Shown one piece after another: positions 59,749 to 64,000 of a DNA stretch of 64,000 nt (its first letter is position 1; each line of letters opens with the position of its first letter). The notes under the pieces are model-generated. The model ran no database searches. It was not told where the DNA came from and saw only the letters and a list, made by a program, of their open reading frames with translations. Origin of the DNA: Symmetrospora coprosmae (taxonomy: Eukaryota > Basidiomycota > Cystobasidiomycetes > Symmetrosporaceae); contig VUYT01000029.1 in the NCBI GenBank assembly GCA_008802785.1, positions 176,768-240,767 of the forward strand, given 5' to 3'. A program made the translations under genes and the position numbers.

Positions 59749-60295
59749 TGGTGCTTTGGTGCTCGAGGTGGCTTGCCTCGGATGCTCGCTGTTGCAGTGT
59801 GTGATGTATTTGTATCTGAATGGTGAAAGCGAGAGGAGGAGGGCGACGACGAGGACGAGGACGACGACGACGACGATGACGGCAATGAGGCCCCTCTCCG
59901 TCCCGCCAACCGACCATTGCACACCATCCAGATACAGAGATAGACAAAGACGGCGTGAGTGACAACAATGGATGGGATGGAGCAATAAGGCTGTTGCTGC
60001 TATGCTCTGGATGGGATGGGATGCCGTCGAGGATGGAGAGGGAGTGACAGCCGACACGGGCAGGGACACAGCCAGCCAGCACATCCTGCTGCGATGAGCA
60101 GTCATAACAATGACAATGACAATGACGGGCCATCTCCCTCTTCGCCATGATGTGGACGTAGAGATGGAGATGGACCCGGGTGACGGCATCCATGGGCCTG
60201 GACGTACCCACAGGATACAACACAAACAAGACTAACCCCCCCTCCCCACTCATCCACTCAGCCAGCTCCGTCACTCACCCACTCACCCACTCGCA
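59749..60295. promoter_or_regulatory. Divergent promoter region HVA22-like / CAP2 with simple repeats
   Basis: About 547 bases. It holds a GACGAG/GACGAC run (59843-59880), GGATGGGAT repeats near 59970-60025, and three AATGAC units (60107-60126). No TATA box seen. These direct repeats may be regulatory or simply slippage products. Confidence 0.4.
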
Positions 60296-61453
60296 ATGTC
60301 CATCAACGAGCTCCTCGACCTGTTCCGCCGCCTCCCCTCGCACCGCGTCGCCGACAACCTCGCCGACCTCCTCGAGTGCCTCGACCCAGACACGCAGGAC
60401 GAGCTGCTCAGCAGCGTCGACCAGCCTCTAAAGGTGCTGCAGGACGGGTCCGGGCGCGACTTCCTCGCCTGCGACTTCAACAGGGACAGCGACCCGGACG
60501 CCGAGACCGCCGAGGACGCCTTCCGGTGCGTCTGCGACTGCCCACTTCTCCACACGCTCTGTCTTGTTTTGTCGGATATGACGCAGCGGGCTGGAACTGA
60601 TCAGCATCGCGGTTCGGCCTGTACGTGCGCGCGCGCATACCTCGCCCCGGCAGATCGCCCTGGACGAACGAGTACACCCCGTCACTCCCCGATGGGACCC
60701 GGCCCTCGCAGCGCCTCCGCGTCCTCGAGCAGGCCGCGAACGACGCCTTCTCCATCTACCGCGAGCAGTACTACGAAGGCAGCGGCATCTCCTCCGTGTA
60801 CCTGTGGGACGTCGAGGACGGCGCTGGCACAGCAAGCGCAAGCGGAGGAAGCGGAAGCAGCAGCAGCAGCTTCGCAGGCGTCGTCCTCCTCAAGAAGCAG
60901 GTCAGGGACAGCGCGAGCTGGGACAGTATACATGTGTTTGAAGTCGCAGAGCGCAGCAGAGTCGGCAGCTACAAGTTGACATCCACGGTGAGTTTCTGCC
61001 TCTGCGATCTACTCGCTGCGGTTCGACCCTTGCCGCTGCTAGATGTAGCTCGGAGCTGACGGCATAAGCATTGCACCTCACCGCACACCGCAGATCATGC
61101 TCTACATGAACCGGCCCCGCTCATCCTCATCCTCGACAGCGGGCACGTTCGACCTCGGCACCGTCGAGCTCGGCGGCAGCATGACCCGGCAGCTCGAGCA
61201 GTCCCTGCCCCTCGACCCCTTGCCATCCTCCGCCCCGCCGACGACGCACAACACGTCGCACATCAGCAACCTCGGGCGCCTCATCGAGGAACAGGAGATC
61301 AAGATGCGCAACCTCCTCCAGGAGGTCTACTTTGCGAAAACGAGGGACGTCGTCAATGACCTCAGGAGCTTGAGAGGGAATAAAGAGGAGGGCGCGCGCA
61401 AGGGACTGCAGGGAGAACTGGTGGGTTTGCTCAGGGGAAAGCGCGCAGAGTAG
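60296..61453 (+). CDS. CAP2: F-actin-capping protein subunit beta
   Basis: Beta subunit of the actin barbed-end capping heterodimer. It starts [20 protein letters not shown], then [20 protein letters not shown] and [20 protein letters not shown]. An intron splits the Arg codon (FR) before [20 protein letters not shown]; next come [30 protein letters not shown] and [13 protein letters not shown], with an unusual Ser/Gly/Ala insert in between, then [20 protein letters not shown] and YKLTST. After an intron: [35 protein letters not shown] and [18 protein letters not shown]. It ends LLRGKRAE. The length fits the family. Three exons. Confidence 0.95.
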
Positions 61454-62258
61454 GCGTTTCGTACAGGAGGTTTCAGACTGCTAGCGTCACGACGCGCCTG
61501 TCGCATTCTTCGACAGTCTCTGCAGTGCAAGTCGTGGTTCCTGCATGTCCTTCATTGCATTCGTTTCGTAGTCTCTCGTCATTTCTGCTTTTCCGCGACC
61601 TTTGCTAGACCGTCATCACATAAGAGCGCTCTCCTTCCACATTCAGCAGCCCCATACGGCCGCGCAGCTCACGCTTACCCCGCCCTTCTCTGCCGTCTCC
61701 GCTCCGTCCTACACTGAAACGATGGACTGATTGCTCGATCCGCCTGCATACGATTTTCTTTTCCCTGCTCGGGTATGCAGCTCCTGCTCATTATCTGAGT
61801 GATTGTCGGACGAGGCTCCCCCTGCATCTTGCGTTGCCCATCCCAATAATGCCCACCTCCACCATATCTACCACATTTGCGTCAACAGCTTTGTAGCACT
61901 TTACGCCATTCGGGCTATGAGCTCCGTATGGACGCTGCGGCAGCTTCTCCCATCCTACGACAGCCTCTTGCCGCTCCTGTCCATTCGTTACTACTCTACT
62001 ATAGCCTTCGCCTTTTGCATCTTTCCCTCCTTTACGTGATCTCCGAGCTTAAGGCTCGATATGCTTGGTGGCTCCTCCAGTCTTGCCATCTTGCCCACAC
62101 CGAACTGGCAGCTCAGACCCGTGGTACTGCGAGCTTGCCTAGCGGCCTAACTTGATTAAGATGCCTCGCTTGCTGGCCACGGCCTTCAGCGCTTGGCAAC
62201 CTTTGCGAGATGCCTCAATGCTGGCTGTGTCCTTCCTGCCCGACCCGTCTCCGCCGAC
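61454..62258. other. Convergent 3' intergenic region
   Basis: About 800 bases between CAP2 and F-box-like paralog 4, comparatively AT-rich. Only short frames; no RNA gene or repeat recognised. Confidence 0.4.
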
Positions 62259-63657
62259 TTAATCGTCAACGAGCATCCCTCGTAAGCTCGGCAAATTGCC
62301 GGGGTCGGCGAGGAAGGAAGCTAGCTTGATGGACTCGTTGGCATAGGGAAGATTCATGCTTAATGTCTGAAGACAAGCCGGCAGACTATACCATGTGTCT
62401 CGGTGCAGCTGTACGAGGGAAGTGAGCGTATCGAGCCGCCTCATGCGGGACACAGGACCGATATCGGAGATGATACTATCCGCTGGCCATGTATGAGCCA
62501 TGGTCTGAGCTAGGCTCAAACCAGTGACCTTGTCAACGAGAGCTTCGGGTATGCCAGAGCACAGTTCAGGCCCCAATAGATTCGTCATCAAGGTGAGCCT
62601 GAGTTCGCTTGGACAGTTGCCAGTGAAGGCTTCGAGGCAATGGTGAAGATGACGAGCGGCCGCGTCTTGCGAGGTGAAGCCGGCGTGAGGCTGTCCGTGG
62701 TTGCTGCGAATGACACGTGTGTACTCAAGCTTGAGTCGCCGCAGCGCAGGGAATGTGCCCTGCCCGTTGCTGGTCCATAGCTCAATATCCGAGGAGTGGG
62801 GGGACATGCAGCTCATAAAACCGATGCTGAGATCCTGAAGCTGCGGCAACCTGGATGATGCGAGCGGCGCAAGGACTGCTTGTTCGTCAAGGTCACAGTC
62901 AATGATTTGCCATGCCAGATCTGTGAGGTTCTCCAGCTGCTCTAAGCTGGCGAAGAGACCTCGTCGCGCGATGGCTTCTCTAGTTTCGGCAGTGGGCCTT
63001 GAGATGTCGAACGAGACACCCGTCATGTTCTTGCACGCATCGAGGCGTGGAAGTATGTCGTGATCTATGCTGATATCGGCGCTGATCTGTACGTGGATTT
63101 TTCGCACGAGTGCCGCTAAGTGCTGGGCAGAGTCCACCAATCCCAACGTATGAGCGTACGAGCTTGAACAGAGCGAGCGACGGAGCAGAACCAGGGTGCC
63201 GATATGGGCGGGCTGCTCTCTTCGCCGATCGCCTGGGGAGCGCAATAAGAGAAGATGCCGGTATAACGTCGGACGAGCGAGCTGCTCGAACGCCTTACTG
63301 ACGAGGCAGAGACGTGCAAGGGTCGCGAGATCGGGCTTGGCCCCATTGTCGAGCTTAGGTAGTTGGTGCGCCGGGCTTGTAAGGTTCTCGAAAACCACTG
63401 CGAGGATCTCGTCCGGCAGATACGGGACGCGCCTGCATGCAATGAGTGATGTTCGGGAGTGCAGGACCCGCCTCGAAAACTACTTGTGGACGTGAGAAAC
63501 CAGATTCTTACGGCTATTGAGCTTCGGATGCGTCTTCCGCTCCCTCCGTCTGGCCTTCTTCGTGTTCGGGATCGGGCAGGCGAGCGCGCTTCGCAGGCGG
63601 CTCGCACAATCTTGACGCGTCGCTTTCGGGCTTCGAGCTACCGACGGTGTTCTCCAT
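62259..63657 (-). CDS. F-box-like protein, paralog 4
   Basis: Fourth family member. The main exon includes the F-box (VPYLPDEILAVVFENL), LARLCLVSKAFEQLARPTLY and RHLLLL, and Leu-rich repeats (LPRLDACKNMTGVSFDI, LEQLENLTDLAWQI, RLPQLQDLSIGFMS, LRRLKLEYTRVI), ending ADPGNLPSLRGMLVDD. The exon has no ATG before the F-box; the acceptor GCATGCAG gives a phase-2 junction as in the paralogs. A matching exon 1 begins MENTVGSSKPESDASR (63655-63657 ATG) with a donor GTGCGA in phase 2. A second, better-looking donor (GTAAGA) also has phase 2 but lies 2 bases after an in-frame TAG at 63514-63516. Which donor is used, and hence whether the gene is intact, is unsettled. Confidence 0.55.
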
Positions 63658-63866
63658 TGCGTTGTGTACCTCTTGCAGTGCGCTTCCTGAAGCTCCGACG
63701 GCGTGCACTTTCCGAATGGACGTGTTTGCTGAGTTGGTGGAACGGAAGAGAGAGCAGGCCATCGGCAAACGGAGCGGACCTTGACGACCACGGCGGATCG
63801 GCAGAAAGCGCGTACAGCACCAGCGAGACGGCCGCAGAAGACTGTTTCGATAATGTGACTACATCT

Positions 63867-64000
63867 ATGGCAGCATCGGCTAGACTGATTTGGCCTATGG
63901 GCTCACTCTTTCGCGGAGACCGTTCGATGCCGCCAAGAGGCGCGCGAACCAGCGCAAGAGTGAGCTCCTCAACCAGTATCCTCTAGAATGGCAGAAGGTC
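63867..64000 (+). CDS. 5' end of an unidentified gene leaving the window on the right
   Basis: An ATG at 63867 opens an Arg/Ser/Met-rich frame (MAASARLIWPMGSLFRGD, then PPRGARTSAR) that looks like a mitochondrial presequence and reaches a GTGAGC donor at about 63960. The gene would be divergent from F-box-like paralog 4. Another frame (from about 63880) also looks protein-like, so the call is weak. Confidence 0.25.

Overview
The window is GC-rich, intron-dense nuclear DNA from a fungus, most probably a basidiomycete. Nearly every gene is split by several short GT-AG introns of about 50-100 bases. The recognisable proteins are typical fungal housekeeping proteins, and the pair of DUF6534-like seven-helix proteins is a basidiomycete-type family. 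The subphylum cannot be fixed from sequence alone. Gene coordinates below run from start codon to stop codon and include introns; exon limits are given only where splice sites and phase could be checked by eye.

Layout. 0-10 kb: CTF18 (clamp-loader ATPase), PUS4/TruB (tRNA pseudouridine synthase) and SEC59 (dolichol kinase). 10.7-13 kb: three consecutive small genes whose products all end in a cysteine cluster plus a CVIS/CVIA CAAX box; I do not recognise them. 13.6-14.7 kb: YKT6, itself a CAAX-lipidated SNARE. 15.4-22.6 kb: a very large unrecognised protein with a disordered N-terminus and a coiled-coil C-terminus. 22.8-33.8 kb: a 123-residue HABP4/Stf2-like protein, a Gfo/Idh/MocA oxidoreductase, GUF1, an F-box-like gene and NOP14.

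34-40 kb is a tandem segmental duplication: a HAD phosphatase plus a DUF6534-like membrane protein, followed by a 5'-truncated HAD copy plus a second DUF6534-like gene. 40-52 kb: SIW14-like phosphatase, LEU2, an alpha/beta-hydrolase lipase with a GHSMGG motif, and a tandem pair of paralogous alpha/beta hydrolases. 52-64 kb: two adjacent F-box-like paralogs, LSC1, an HVA22/REEP-like membrane protein, CAP2 and a fourth F-box-like paralog. Probable 5' ends of genes running out of the window lie at both edges.

The most interesting points are the trio of tandem CAAX proteins beside SEC59 and YKT6, including one gene whose in-frame TAG can be removed by a 42-base frame-neutral intron; the duplicated HAD/DUF6534 block with a nearly unchanged HAD 3' end; and four F-box-like paralogs, all on the minus strand, each compatible with a phase-2 intron just before the F-box.
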